A DNA stretch of 64,000 bases, from positions 124,001 to 188,000 of the forward strand of contig NZ_JAGIPH010000005.1 of NCBI RefSeq assembly GCF_017877135.1, read 5' to 3'. Made by a program: the position numbers and the translations under genes. Of the stretch, positions 19,984 through 30,706 are shown piece by piece (positions within the stretch are counted from its first letter, which is position 1; each line of letters opens with the position of its first letter). Source of the DNA: Neorhizobium galegae (GTDB taxonomy: Bacteria > Pseudomonadota > Alphaproteobacteria > Rhizobiales > Rhizobiaceae). Below the pieces are notes generated by a model. That model saw nothing but the letters and a program-made list of their open reading frames with translations, made no database searches and had not been told where the DNA came from.

Positions 19984-21897
19984 ATGCCCGGGCCGCGACG
20001 CGCAGTGGCGTATCGAAAGGCCGGCGTCGCAGCTTTCCTGGCAGCGATGATTGCGGCATGGCCGGGATTCGCCCCTGAGGCGCTCGCCCTGAAGATCTTC
20101 GGCCTGACCCTGTTCGAAAGCGACGAGGACAAGGTCGATGTCATCGACCCCGTCCGTTATACGGCAAGCCTCGACACGACCTCCGCCGACGGCAACCTCA
20201 AAGACAGGCTCAACACCGCAACCGCCCTGGTCAACGATGAAAAGCAGCCCGTCTCGGGCGATCTTGGCCTGGTCATCAAGGCGCGCGAAGACCGGGAGCG
20301 CCTGGTGGCGGTGCTCTACGAGGAAGCCCGCTATGGCGGCGTGGTGCGCATTACCATTGCCGGCACCGATCTCGACCGCCTGCCGCCCACGCCGAGTTTC
20401 GACCATAGCCAACCGGTGCCCGTCACTGTCACCGTGGAGCCCGGTCCCGTCTTCACGCTCGGCAGCATTTTGCTTGAGGGCGATGCCGCAGGCCTTGATC
20501 CGGAGGTCTACGATCTCAAGACCGGAGGACCCGCAGGCTCTTTGCGCCTCATCAAGGCTGGCGAGCGCATCGTGCGGGACCTGAAGGCGCAGGGGCGGCC
20601 ATTGGCACAACTGACCCGGCGCGATGTCATCGCCGATCACGCCACCCACACGGTGGCCGTGACGATGAGCGCCAAAAGCGGACCGATTGCGCCACTGGGC
20701 ACAATTACCGTCAAGGGATCGCGGGCCGTCTCCTCCGATTTCATCCGGCGCTACTCGCGCCTCGATGAGCGTCAGGATTATTCTCCCGAGCAGTTGCGCA
20801 AGGCGGCGGAGCGTCTTCGCGAACTGAGCGCGCTGGCAAGTGTCACCGTGCGCGAGAGCGACACGCTTGCCCCGGACGGTTCCCTGCCGCTGACCATCGA
20901 GGTTTCGGAAGGCAAGTTCCGCTATTTTGGTGCAGGCGCCGAATATTCCTCGATCGACGGCGCGGGACTGTCCGGCTACTGGGGCCACCGCAATCTGTTC
21001 GGCGAGGCCGAGCAGTTGCGCATCGAAGGCAATGTGTCCGGCATCGGCGCCACGACCGATTACACGACCTTCGACTACACAGCCGGCATCTATTTCACCA
21101 AGCCGGGCGCCTACCTGCCCCGGATCACGTTCGATGCAAGCCTTGTGGCCAAACGCGAGACGCCCGATGCCTATACCGCCAACTCGGTCACGGCGCTTGC
21201 CAAACTATCCTATGAGCTGAACGACCGCGATACGGTGAGCGGCGGCGGCGAAGTGGCCTGGACCGAGGCTGAGGACGCGTTCGGCCGGAACACATACCTG
21301 ACATTTTCAACGCCCTTTACCTTCGAGCGCGATGGCCGCAACAATAAGCTGGAGCCGACGGAAGGCTACCGCCTGACGGCCAATGCGACGCCGAGCTATG
21401 AGGCCTATCGCGGCACACTCTTCTCGTCTTTCGAAGGCTCGCTCTCGGGCTATCTCGGCCTTGGCGACAGCGACCGGCTGGTGCTGGCCGCGCGTGTGGC
21501 CGGCGGCTCGGTGATCGGCGCAGACAGTCTTGTCGACATCCCGACGACGCGCCGCTTCTTTGCCGGCGGCGGCGGCTCGGTACGAGGCTACGCCTTTCGG
21601 GAAATCTCTCCTTACAATAGCAACAACGAGGCGCTTGGCGGCAAGTCCTATGCGCTCGCCTCGTTCGAGGCCCGGCTGAAGGTGACCGAAAAGGTTGGGA
21701 TCGTTCCATTTTTCGACGTCGGCAGCGTCTCGACCGAAATCGTGCCCGATTTCTCCGATATCCGCATGGGCGCCGGCATCGGTGTGCGCTATGCAACACC
21801 CTTCGGCCCGTTGCGACTTGACGTTGCTCTTCCGCTGAACCGCTATGATGGCGGCAGCCAATACGGTATCTATGCCGGCATAGGACAATCATTCTGA
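19984..21897 (+). CDS. tamA: Translocation and assembly module outer-membrane protein TamA
   Basis: A 637-residue Omp85-family barrel that works with TamB in outer-membrane protein assembly and lipid traffic. A signal peptide occupies about residues 1-36, ending near PEALA. POTRA-type domains follow to about residue 310 (for example VTVEPGPVFTLGSILLEGD and LGTITVKGSRAVSSDFI). The rest is a bacterial surface antigen barrel with FFAGGGGSVRGYAFREI as the conserved loop-6 RGY motif, ending in a C-terminal phenylalanine. tamB begins 63 bases later on the same strand. BamA is a paralogue, but the tamB linkage settles the identity. Confidence 0.93.
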   Translation: MPGPRRAVAYRKAGVAAFLAAMIAAWPGFAPEALALKIFGLTLFESDEDKVDVIDPVRYTASLDTTSADGNLKDRLNTATALVNDEKQPVSGDLGLVIKAREDRERLVAVLYEEARYGGVVRITIAGTDLDRLPPTPSFDHSQPVPVTVTVEPGPVFTLGSILLEGDAAGLDPEVYDLKTGGPAGSLRLIKAGERIVRDLKAQGRPLAQLTRRDVIADHATHTVAVTMSAKSGPIAPLGTITVKGSRAVSSDFIRRYSRLDERQDYSPEQLRKAAERLRELSALASVTVRESDTLAPDGSLPLTIEVSEGKFRYFGAGAEYSSIDGAGLSGYWGHRNLFGEAEQLRIEGNVSGIGATTDYTTFDYTAGIYFTKPGAYLPRITFDASLVAKRETPDAYTANSVTALAKLSYELNDRDTVSGGGEVAWTEAEDAFGRNTYLTFSTPFTFERDGRNNKLEPTEGYRLTANATPSYEAYRGTLFSSFEGSLSGYLGLGDSDRLVLAARVAGGSVIGADSLVDIPTTRRFFAGGGGSVRGYAFREISPYNSNNEALGGKSYALASFEARLKVTEKVGIVPFFDVGSVSTEIVPDFSDIRMGAGIGVRYATPFGPLRLDVALPLNRYDGGSQYGIYAGIGQSF

Positions 21898-21960
21898 TGT
21901 CGCGCAAACGGAAAGTTCAGGATAATCACGTCCCGAAGGAACAAGGATGAACCCGGGTCC

Positions 21961-24900
21961 ATGACATCATCGTCCCGCAAGACGGCTGGAATAGCGCGCG
22001 CAGTGCTGCTTTTGGCAGCGCTTCTGCTCGTGGCTGCGCTGGGCTTCGTGATGTTCCTCGGTTTCGTGCCTGCCGGCAACCGTCTGGCGGGGCAGTTTGC
22101 CTCCTCGCTCTTGTCCTCGCCGGGCCAGACCATCAGCATGTCCCCGCCGCGCGGCCTGCTGACCGGCCGCCTGAGGATCGACAACCTGACGGTATCCGAT
22201 GTCAAAGGCGTCTATGCGCAGGCGCATGACATCGATGTCGACTGGTCGCCGTTGTCGCTCCTGAAGCGGACCTTCCACGCAAGAACCATTGCAATCGCCG
22301 GCGTCGAGGTCTCGCGTCCGCCCGTGCCGGTCAAGGCGCCGCGCCAGCAGACCCGCCAGAATTCCGGCAGCGGTTTTTCGCTGCCCGTCGCCATCGATAT
22401 CGACCGCATCAGCCTTCCCGACATCATCCTTGCGCCGGCCGTCACCGGGCGCAGCTTCCAGATTGCGGCGGAAGGCTCGGCGAATGCGACCGGCGAGCGC
22501 GTGGCCCTCAAACTGTCGGCCAACCGCAAGGATGCTCCCAATGCGCTTGCCAAGGCTGACCTTGTCTTTGCACCGGGACAGAACGAACTGAAACTGCAGG
22601 CTCTGGTGGCCGAGCCGCAGGGCGGGCTTCTGGCGCGGCTGCTGCACCTTCCCGGCGCCCCATCGCTGGCATTGGCGCTGGACGGCCAGGGACCGCTGTC
22701 GAGCTGGAGCGGACAGCTGCGCGGCACGGTGAACGGCCAGCCGGTGATCAGCATGGACGGCCGGCACACGCTGACGGCAGAGGGCCGCCATCAATTGCAG
22801 ATCTCGGGTGGCGGGCAGCTGGCGCAATTGCTGCCGCCAACGCTTCGCCCGCTGTTTGCCGGCCGCACGGATATCAATGTCGGTGCGCTGATCAGCCCGA
22901 ATGGCCGTATCGAAATCAGCAAGAGCGAGCTTACGACCGGTGCCATGCGGGTTGCCGCCTCCGGCGCGCTCGATCCGTCCGGCGACAACAGCCTGATGGG
23001 CAGCGCGACAGCCATCAACGGCGCGGTTGCGATGGAATGGCCACTGGAAGACGAGCCGCTGCGCTTTGCGCTCGACAACCTGAATTTCACACTGACCGGA
23101 CCGGCCGAATCCTCCCGTTTCAATGCGACGGCCGCCTTGAAGTCCATTTCCACCGCGGATGCGCGTTTCGGACAGGTGCGGGTGCAGGCGGAAAGCGAAG
23201 ACCTCAATCTGCGCCAGTGGGCCGGCAGCGTCCGCACGCGCCTGTCCGCAGCAGAGGCCAATTTCACCGATCCTGATCTCGACCGGTTGATCGACGGACC
23301 GATCCGGCTCGATGCGCCGATCCGGCTTGCGCTGCCGGCCATCGGCCTTGATGCCTCGACGTTCGAAAGCGGCAATATTTCCGGTACCATCAGCGGCGCC
23401 TACAACCTATCGCAGCAATCCGTCACCGGCAATGTCCGCATGTCACTCAATCCTGACGGACTGCCGGAGGTGGCAGGGCAGTATCTCGACGGCATGGTCG
23501 GGGTTGAGGGTTACATTGACGCCGTCATCGGCGGGCGCATGAGCCTGGAGAACCTCGTCGTCAAGTCGAGCCTGCTGGAAGGTCACGGCAATATTCTGCT
23601 GAAGGACGGCAAGCTGGAAGCGCACCTGGCCGGGCGCGCGCCGGATCTTTCCAAGCTGCGGCCGGACGCCAAGGGCGCGGCCGGCTATGACGTGGTCCTG
23701 TCCGGACCGATCGAGGCACTTGGCGCCAAGGCCGCCATCAATGCGGCGGAAGCCCGTTTCAGCGGCCATCTGTTCGAGGGCATCAGCCTTGCATTCCAGG
23801 GGGTCGTGACGGGCAAGGAGCCCAATGGCGCCCTGCAGGCGACGGGCCGGGTGGATGGCAAGCCGATCAATCTCAAGACCCAGATCCGCCAGAAGGACGA
23901 GCTCGTTTCGCTGGGCGACATGCTGCTGGAAGCCGGCAGCAACCGTGTGAGCGGATCTCTGACGTTTTCCCGCGACTATCTGCCCGCCGGCCGGCTGGAG
24001 TTTGCGCTTCCGGATGTCGGGCTTCTCACGGCATTTGCCGGCCAGCCGGCAAGCGGCGATTTGTCCGGCACGCTTGATCTCTCCAATTCAAACGGCGTCT
24101 TGGCCGCCAAGCTGGACGCATCCGGCCAGTCTCTCACTGCACAGGGTGTTATGCTGGAGAAGCCGGTTCTTGCGCTGTCCAGCAGCAATGTGAAGACGCT
24201 TGCGGCCGATGGCACGCTTCGCGCAGCCCGCGTTGCCCTTGGTGCGCAGGCCATTTCCGATGCGGTGGTGACCCTGAAGCAGGACGGGGCGCTGACCGGG
24301 CTTGATCTTGCCGCCAGCTATGCCGGGGCGCCGCTTGCGCTTGCCGCACGGGTGGATCGGTCCGACAGCAACGCCATGCTCGTTGCCATGGATCGGTTTT
24401 CGGCGGCACCGGGCGGTGTCGATCTTCACCTGAAGGAGCCGGCCTCGCTGCGCATCGCTGGAGGCCGAACCGAAATCGGCTCCGTCAAGCTTGCCGTCGG
24501 TGCAGGCACCGTCCTCGTCGATGGCAGCGCCGGCCAGCAGTTGAACATTGCCGTCAGGGCAAGTGACCTGCCGGCACAACTGGCCAATGGCTTTGTCGAA
24601 GGACTGGGAGCCTCGGGGCGCATGGGCGGCGCCGCAACGGTCAGCGGAACAGCCGCTTCCCCGATCGTTCGTTACAGCGTCAACTGGGAAGAGGCAGAGC
24701 TTGCCGAGACCCGTGCCCGCAGCATTGCCCCGCTATCGATCTCCGCGCGTGGACAGTTCCAGAACGGGACCGTCACCATCGATCACGCCGGCCTCGAGGG
24801 CCAGGACGGGCTGGATGTATCCGTAAATGGTACGGTCGCCGTCAACGAGCCGCGCCGTATCGTCATGCAGGCGGAAATCGGCTCGCTGCCGGCAGCGCTT

Positions 24901-27900
24901 GCCAACAGCCTTCGCCCGCAGCTTGCCGCCAAAGGCACCGTGAAGGGCAGCGGCCGGGTGACCGGCACGATCAGCGAGCCGGTTGCCGATTTCAACCTCG
25001 CGCTCGGCGGCGCATCGACGGCTGAAACCCGAAGCGCCGGTCTGAGCGATCTTGCCGGTCAGATGAGCGGCCATTTCGAGCAGCGGCTTCTCAGCATCGG
25101 CGACCTGTCGATCTCCGGCCCGCACGGCCTCTCCGTGACGGCCGCCGGCACAGTCGGTCTCGATGGCGGCCAGCCGGTCACGCTTCGCTCCACGCTTACC
25201 AATGTTCCGGCCGGTCTGGTCAATGCCGTGCGCCCGGACTTACAGGCTGAAGGCACTCTGTCCGGCACCCTGGCCGCCGGCGGAACGCTTGCGGCACCAC
25301 AGGCCGATTTCGATCTTCAGCTCTCCGGAGCATCCGCCGAAGCCACCCGGGAAGCCCGTGTCGGCCCACTCACCGTTTCTGCGCGCGGTCGCTATGCCGA
25401 TCAGCTTCTGACCCTGACAGAGGCCAGGCTTTCCGGCGAAAACGGGCTTTCGGCTGCCGCCAACGGCACGGTTGGGCTGGGCAGCGACGGCGCGCTTGCC
25501 CTGTCGGCACAGTTTGCGGCCCTGCCTGCAGCACTTGCCAATCTTGCCCGGCCGGGACTTGCTGCAAGCGGTACGGCGAGCGGGACGATTTCGGCAAGCG
25601 GCACGCTCGCAGCACCGGTTGCGACCTATGACGTGACCGTCGCCGATATCGCCACCACCCAAAGCCGAAGCGCGGGCGTCAAGGCGCTGGATCTTCGCGC
25701 TCTTGGTCGCTACGAAAACGGCGTATTGACGCTCGAGCAGACGCAGCTCAGCGACCCCTCCGGCCTCTCGCTCACCGCATCGGGCCGGGTGATCCTCACC
25801 GGACCGCAGGCGCCGGCGCTCGATCTCAACGCTGATATCCGCGCCCTGCCCGCCAATTTGGCCAATGCCTTCGTGCCGGGCCTCGACGCCGGTGGCGTGA
25901 TCTCGGGCACCGTGGCATCCACCGGTTCTCCGCAGGCACCGGCCACCCGGTTTGATCTCAAATGGCAGGATGCCCAGACGCGGCAGACACGAAACGCCGC
26001 CCTTGCCGGCCTGGAAGTTGCGGCACGCGGCACATTTGCCAACAATATCCTCACCCTTCAGCAGGCGGGCCTGACCGGCCCCTCCGGTCTCGCCGTCTCC
26101 GCAAGCGGCACGGTCGGCCTCTCCGGTGACAAGGCGCTTGATGTCTCGGCAACCATCGCCTCGCTGCCGGCAAGCCTGATCAGCGGCTTTGTTCCGGATG
26201 TCGATGCAGGCGGCACTTTGTCGGGGACAGCAGCCTTGAGCGGCACGGTCGCGGCACCCGCGGTCAAATACGATCTGCAATGGGCAGACGGCGTCATCCG
26301 CCGCCAGGGCGATGCCGGGATCTCCAACCTGACGCTGAAGGCTGCCGGCAGCTTCGAGGGCGGCCGCCTGACCCTCGGCACGACCCGCCTGACCGGACCG
26401 CAGGGCCTGTCGATCAGCGCGAGCGGCACCGTCACCACCAATGAAAATGCGCCGCCGATCCTCAATCTGAACGCCGATATTGCCGCCGTTCCCGCACGCC
26501 TTGCCAATGCCTTTGTTCCGGGTCTTGGTGCCGCAGGCACAGTGTCCGGCAAGGTGTCCGCCCTGCCCGGCGGAGGTGCAAACGGCGCGCGCTTCGATCT
26601 CACCTGGGCCGACGCGGCCCTTGCCCAGACGACGAGCGCCGGGGTTCCGCCTTTCCGCATCACCGCAAACGGCACGTTTGAAAACAATCGGGTCGCCTTC
26701 GAAACACAGCTTGGCGGCGCAAGCGGCCTTTCCCTGCGCGGAAGCGGCAGCATAGGGCTTACGGGCAACCGGCCGCTCGATCTGCGCGTCGATGGCACCG
26801 TGCCCTTTGCTCTACTTGCCGCGCAGCTCTCCGCGCAGGGACTGGTGCTGGAGGGAAATGCAAATGTGAACGTGGCCGTCGGCGGAACAGCCGCCGCTCC
26901 CTCCGTGACCGGCAGGGCCTCGACCTCTGCCGCACGGCTCGTCGATGTGACGCGCAATCTTGCGGTGAACGGCATTGCCGGCTCGGTGGAGTTCAGCCGT
27001 GACCGGGCCGTCATCTCTCGTCTGTCAGGCACGTTGTCGACCGGAGGCACCGTCACCGTCAACGGCTCCGTCGGGCTTAACGAGGGCTTTGCGGCAGACC
27101 TCGATATTGCCCTTGCCAATGCCACCTATGTCGACGGCAACCTGGTGACGGCAACGGTCAACGGTGCGCTCAACCTGTCAGGCCCGTTGCTGCAAGGCCC
27201 GAAACTGTCCGGCAATGTGACGCTGCTGAAAGCCGATATCACGGTTCCCGCCAGCCTTCCCTCGTCGCTGGCCGAACTCAACGTCAAGCATCGCAACGCG
27301 CCTGCCGATGTGCGAGCCCTCCTTGCGAGCCTTCAGCCGAAGGAGGGGTCGAAGACCAGTGCCGGGATCGCGCTCGATCTGACGATGACCGCCCGAAACA
27401 GCATTTTCGTGCGCGGACGCGGCATTGACGCGGAGCTTGGCGGTTCGCTGACCATTCGCGGTTCGTCCGCCGAACCGGTGGTGACCGGAGGCTTTGAAAT
27501 GCGCCGCGGCCGGATCATCATTCTGACCAAGCGGCTCGATTTTTCGACCGGCAAGATCACCTTTGGCGGCAGTCTCGTGCCGGTTCTTGATCTGGTGGCG
27601 AGCACCGCCTCCGACCAGACGACGATCAATATCACGGTGACAGGACCGGCCAACAATCCGGACATCGGCTTCGGCTCCTCTCCCTCCCTGCCGCAGGACG
27701 AGGTTCTGGCGCGGCTGATTTTCGGCCAGTCGATGTCCCGCCTTTCGGCCCTGCAGATCGCTCAGCTTGCCGATGCGGTCACCCAGCTTGCCGGCGGTGG
27801 CTCCAACTCCCTCCTGCAGACGCTGCGCAGCGGCCTCGGCGTCGATGATCTTGACATCAACACGGATGAGAGCGGCCAGACATCGGTCTCCGTTGGGCGC

Positions 27901-28059
27901 TACATCAACAACCGAACCTATTTCCAGCTGGAACAGGGTGGCAGCAGTGGCGGCGCAAAGGCCTCGATCAATCTCGATGTCGGCCGCGGCGTAAAGCTCA
28001 AAGGATCGGCCGGAAGCGAGGGCGGCTCTGCCGGCGTGTTCTACGAGCGCGAATATTAA
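21961..28059 (+). CDS. tamB: Translocation and assembly module inner-membrane protein TamB
   Basis: A giant 2032-residue periplasm-spanning protein (E. coli TamB has about 1260). A single N-terminal signal anchor lies near residues 10-38. An AsmA-like beta-groove body follows, with the DUF490 domain at the C-terminus (ILTKRLDFSTGKITFGG, PVLDLVAS, DEVLARLIFGQSMSRLSALQIAQLADA), ending in VFYEREY. The extra length comes largely from about eight degenerate repeats of roughly 106 residues between about 870 and 1720. These repeats recur with LPAxLANxFxPGLxAxGTxSG and GPSGLxxSASGTV. It forms an operon with tamA. The start codon has no strong ribosome site close by, so the exact N-terminus is less sure. 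Confidence 0.93.
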   Translation: MTSSSRKTAGIARAVLLLAALLLVAALGFVMFLGFVPAGNRLAGQFASSLLSSPGQTISMSPPRGLLTGRLRIDNLTVSDVKGVYAQAHDIDVDWSPLSLLKRTFHARTIAIAGVEVSRPPVPVKAPRQQTRQNSGSGFSLPVAIDIDRISLPDIILAPAVTGRSFQIAAEGSANATGERVALKLSANRKDAPNALAKADLVFAPGQNELKLQALVAEPQGGLLARLLHLPGAPSLALALDGQGPLSSWSGQLRGTVNGQPVISMDGRHTLTAEGRHQLQISGGGQLAQLLPPTLRPLFAGRTDINVGALISPNGRIEISKSELTTGAMRVAASGALDPSGDNSLMGSATAINGAVAMEWPLEDEPLRFALDNLNFTLTGPAESSRFNATAALKSISTADARFGQVRVQAESEDLNLRQWAGSVRTRLSAAEANFTDPDLDRLIDGPIRLDAPIRLALPAIGLDASTFESGNISGTISGAYNLSQQSVTGNVRMSLNPDGLPEVAGQYLDGMVGVEGYIDAVIGGRMSLENLVVKSSLLEGHGNILLKDGKLEAHLAGRAPDLSKLRPDAKGAAGYDVVLSGPIEALGAKAAINAAEARFSGHLFEGISLAFQGVVTGKEPNGALQATGRVDGKPINLKTQIRQKDELVSLGDMLLEAGSNRVSGSLTFSRDYLPAGRLEFALPDVGLLTAFAGQPASGDLSGTLDLSNSNGVLAAKLDASGQSLTAQGVMLEKPVLALSSSNVKTLAADGTLRAARVALGAQAISDAVVTLKQDGALTGLDLAASYAGAPLALAARVDRSDSNAMLVAMDRFSAAPGGVDLHLKEPASLRIAGGRTEIGSVKLAVGAGTVLVDGSAGQQLNIAVRASDLPAQLANGFVEGLGASGRMGGAATVSGTAASPIVRYSVNWEEAELAETRARSIAPLSISARGQFQNGTVTIDHAGLEGQDGLDVSVNGTVAVNEPRRIVMQAEIGSLPAALANSLRPQLAAKGTVKGSGRVTGTISEPVADFNLALGGASTAETRSAGLSDLAGQMSGHFEQRLLSIGDLSISGPHGLSVTAAGTVGLDGGQPVTLRSTLTNVPAGLVNAVRPDLQAEGTLSGTLAAGGTLAAPQADFDLQLSGASAEATREARVGPLTVSARGRYADQLLTLTEARLSGENGLSAAANGTVGLGSDGALALSAQFAALPAALANLARPGLAASGTASGTISASGTLAAPVATYDVTVADIATTQSRSAGVKALDLRALGRYENGVLTLEQTQLSDPSGLSLTASGRVILTGPQAPALDLNADIRALPANLANAFVPGLDAGGVISGTVASTGSPQAPATRFDLKWQDAQTRQTRNAALAGLEVAARGTFANNILTLQQAGLTGPSGLAVSASGTVGLSGDKALDVSATIASLPASLISGFVPDVDAGGTLSGTAALSGTVAAPAVKYDLQWADGVIRRQGDAGISNLTLKAAGSFEGGRLTLGTTRLTGPQGLSISASGTVTTNENAPPILNLNADIAAVPARLANAFVPGLGAAGTVSGKVSALPGGGANGARFDLTWADAALAQTTSAGVPPFRITANGTFENNRVAFETQLGGASGLSLRGSGSIGLTGNRPLDLRVDGTVPFALLAAQLSAQGLVLEGNANVNVAVGGTAAAPSVTGRASTSAARLVDVTRNLAVNGIAGSVEFSRDRAVISRLSGTLSTGGTVTVNGSVGLNEGFAADLDIALANATYVDGNLVTATVNGALNLSGPLLQGPKLSGNVTLLKADITVPASLPSSLAELNVKHRNAPADVRALLASLQPKEGSKTSAGIALDLTMTARNSIFVRGRGIDAELGGSLTIRGSSAEPVVTGGFEMRRGRIIILTKRLDFSTGKITFGGSLVPVLDLVASTASDQTTINITVTGPANNPDIGFGSSPSLPQDEVLARLIFGQSMSRLSALQIAQLADAVTQLAGGGSNSLLQTLRSGLGVDDLDINTDESGQTSVSVGRYINNRTYFQLEQGGSSGGAKASINLDVGRGVKLKGSAGSEGGSAGVFYEREY
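24570..27125 (+). repeat. About eight tandem degenerate coding repeats within tamB
   Basis: Each unit of about 106 codons starts with an LPAxLAN-like segment and contains the GTxSGT, APxxxxDL and GLxxSASGTV positions. Identity between units is highest among the third to sixth. They would form successive rungs of the TamB beta groove. Confidence 0.7.
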
Positions 28060-28283
28060 GAGCGTTGACACGTTAGGCGACAGCCCCCTCGGCACGTTCA
28101 TCAGATCACGCCCCAGCAGCCCCGAAATCTGATCCGCCTTCACGGATATCTGGTGCGTTCACCGGCCTATTAGATTTGACGTATCTTTAACGGACGACAG
28201 CTACATTCAGTGCAATTGCTCGTGCGCTGGGCAGTGACCGCTGCAGACGCAGCGCTGTCTTTCGATCCGATAGAGGTAATAGA

Positions 28284-30071
28284 ATGCCCCCCAGTTTCCT
28301 GCCGACAAGCAACGCCAGCAACCTGCTTTCAGCGATCGGCCGTTCGCAGGCCTTGATCGAATTCGACCTTACGGGCCGGATCCTCTCGGCAAATGAGAAC
28401 TTCTGCCGTGCGCTCGGCTATACACTGGCGGAGATCAAGGGAAAGCAGCACGCCATGTTCTGCGAGGGCGCTTATACACGGTCCGAGGATTACAAGAATT
28501 TCTGGGCAAAGCTTGCGCGCGGCGAGTTCCAGGCTGCCGAATTCAAGCGTATCGGCAAAGGCGGCAAGGAGGTCTGGATCCAGGCCTCCTACAATCCTGT
28601 CACGGTGCGGGGCAAGGTCGTCAAAGTGGTCAAGATCGCGACCGATATCACGGCCGCCAAGCTGAAGGCGGTTGAAGACGCCGGCAAGATCACTGCGATC
28701 TCGAAGATCCAGGCCGTCATCGAATTTACACCGACCGGCGACATCCTCACCGCCAACGAGAACTTCCTCACCTGTCTTGGCTACAGCCTCAGCGAGATCA
28801 CCGGCCGCCATCACAGCCTATTCGTCGAGCCAGCCTTTCGCGACAGCACGGACTATACCACCTTCTGGAAGAAGCTGGCCGCAGGCGAGGCCATTGCGGC
28901 GGAATTCAAGCGCATCGGCAAGGGCGGCAAGGCTGTCTGGATCCAGGCCTCCTACAATCCGATATTCGACAGCAACGGGCGCGTCTTCAAGGTCGTCAAG
29001 TTTGCCACCGACATTACCGAGCGTGTGCGCGCCGTGGACGATATCGCAGGCGGCCTCACCGCGCTGTCGCAGGGCGATCTGACGCACCGCATCACACAGC
29101 CCTTCATCCCGAGCCTTGAACAGATCCGCACCGACTTCAACGAGTCGATGGAGAAACTGCGCCTGGCGATGCAGGTGGTGGGAGAGAATGCCGAAGCGAT
29201 CGCTGCCGGTTCCGAACAGATCCGTCAGGCATCAGACAGCCTTGCCAAGCGCACGGAACAGCAAGCCGCTGCCGTCGAGGAAACCGCAGCCGCCCTTGAC
29301 CAGATCACACAGACGGTGGCAACCAGCGCCAAGCGGGCGGAAGAGGCCGGTCAGCTGGTCAGCCGCACCACCGCCGGCGCAACCCGTTCCGGGGAAGTCG
29401 TCTCGAACGCCATATCCGCCATGGGGCAGATCGAAAACTCCGCCGGCGAAATCTCCTCGATCATCGGCGTCATCGACGATATCGCGTTCCAGACCAACCT
29501 TCTGGCGCTAAATGCCGGCGTCGAGGCCGCGCGTGCCGGCGAAGCCGGCAAGGGCTTTGCCGTCGTCGCCCAGGAAGTGCGCGAGCTTGCCCAGCGTTCG
29601 GCAAAAGCCGCCAAGGAAATCAAGGCCCTGATCAATACGTCCAGCCAGCAGGTGCTCCAGGGTGTTTCCCTAGTCGACGAAACCGGCAAGGCGCTGCAAT
29701 CGATCATCGCAGAGGTAGGCGACATCAACGGCAATGTGGCCGCCATCGTCGAAGCCAGCCGCGAACAGGCAGGCGGCCTCAAAGAAATCAACAAGGCACT
29801 GAACCAGATGGACCAGAACACGCAGCAGAATGCGGCGATGGTGGAGGAGTCTTCCGCCGCCAGCCACAATCTGGCACGCGAGGCAGAATCGCTCAGAAAT
29901 CTGATTTCGCGATTCAGTTTTGGGAAACAATATTCCGCTAAGGTAAGTCTTGCGCGACCCGATGCACGCCCCGTCGCATCCCCGGCACGCTCACTCATGG
30001 CGAAGGTTGCACGCACCAATTCCGGTGGTGCCGCGGCCGCTCAGGCATCGGAAAGTTGGGAAGAATTTTGA
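28284..30071 (+). CDS. Soluble methyl-accepting chemotaxis protein with two PAS domains
   Basis: A 595-residue chemoreceptor with no transmembrane segment, so it should sense in the cytoplasm. Two PAS domains (about residues 18-125 and 140-250) are near duplicates, each containing [11 protein letters not shown] then [14 protein letters not shown]-like linker follows, and then the signalling domain with the hairpin tip [24 protein letters not shown] near 400. The C-terminus ends in SWEEF, a CheR/CheB docking pentapeptide of the xWxxF type. GAGGT lies eight bases before the ATG. Its stop codon overlaps the start of cheW, so the two are coupled. The signal may be redox or energy state. Confidence 0.93.
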   Translation: MPPSFLPTSNASNLLSAIGRSQALIEFDLTGRILSANENFCRALGYTLAEIKGKQHAMFCEGAYTRSEDYKNFWAKLARGEFQAAEFKRIGKGGKEVWIQASYNPVTVRGKVVKVVKIATDITAAKLKAVEDAGKITAISKIQAVIEFTPTGDILTANENFLTCLGYSLSEITGRHHSLFVEPAFRDSTDYTTFWKKLAAGEAIAAEFKRIGKGGKAVWIQASYNPIFDSNGRVFKVVKFATDITERVRAVDDIAGGLTALSQGDLTHRITQPFIPSLEQIRTDFNESMEKLRLAMQVVGENAEAIAAGSEQIRQASDSLAKRTEQQAAAVEETAAALDQITQTVATSAKRAEEAGQLVSRTTAGATRSGEVVSNAISAMGQIENSAGEISSIIGVIDDIAFQTNLLALNAGVEAARAGEAGKGFAVVAQEVRELAQRSAKAAKEIKALINTSSQQVLQGVSLVDETGKALQSIIAEVGDINGNVAAIVEASREQAGGLKEINKALNQMDQNTQQNAAMVEESSAASHNLAREAESLRNLISRFSFGKQYSAKVSLARPDARPVASPARSLMAKVARTNSGGAAAAQASESWEEF

Positions 30072-30550
30072 TGGCGACGATGATCAATTCCACAAGCTAC
30101 AGCGGTGAGATGCTCGAGATCATCGCGTTTCGCCTCCACGATCAGGAATTCTGCGTGAAGACGACGACGATCCGCGAAATCCGCGGCTGGGCACCGTCCA
30201 CGCCGATCCCGCATGCCCCGTCCGACGTGATCGGCGTGATGAACCTGCGCGGTTCGGTCATTCCGATCATCGATCTCGCCTACAAGCTCGGCATGAAGAG
30301 CACGGTTGCCAACGAGCGTTCGGCCATCGTCGTTGCGGAAGTGCACAACATGGTCATCGGCATGCTGGTCGACCGCGTCTCCGACATTCTGACGATTCCG
30401 TCCGATCAGGTGCAGCCTGTGCCGGAAGTTTCGGCCTCCTTCGACAAGTCTTTTTCGGAAGGCATCATTGCCAATGAAAACGGCATGATCTGCTTCCTGA
30501 ACCTCTCCAAGATGTTCAAGGGCAGCGATCTGGAAGATATGGCCGCCTGA
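30071..30550 (+). CDS. cheW: CheW-type chemotaxis coupling protein
   Basis: A 159-residue CheW domain protein that links receptors to CheA. Recognisable parts are the EIIAFRLHDQEFCVKTTTIREI start, the PHAPSDVIGVMNLRGSVIPIIDL core near residues 52-75, and GMLVDRVSDILTI near 100. The ATG overlaps the receptor stop codon, so translation is coupled. No cheA, cheY, cheR or cheB gene is in the window, so the pair must feed a kinase encoded elsewhere. A terminator follows. Confidence 0.93.
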   Translation: MATMINSTSYSGEMLEIIAFRLHDQEFCVKTTTIREIRGWAPSTPIPHAPSDVIGVMNLRGSVIPIIDLAYKLGMKSTVANERSAIVVAEVHNMVIGMLVDRVSDILTIPSDQVQPVPEVSASFDKSFSEGIIANENGMICFLNLSKMFKGSDLEDMAA

Positions 30551-30580
30551 TTTTTTCAGGCAGCAGGTACGTCTTTGCAG

Positions 30581-30611
30581 GGGCAGCGCGGGAGACCGCG
30601 GCTGCCCTTTT
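30581..30611 (+). terminator. Terminator after cheW
   Basis: GGGCAGC (30581-30587) pairs with GCTGCCC (30601-30607). The stem extends inward as GCGG/CCGC with a bulge and is followed by TTTT at 30608-30611. It ends the receptor-cheW transcript. Confidence 0.75.
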
Positions 30612-30706
30612 GCATGATCGCCCGCCACGCCGCGCTCCAGACTTCTTGATCTTGGCGGACGGCTGAACTACCAGACGGATCATCTTTCAAAGTTCAGGGA
30701 CATCCC

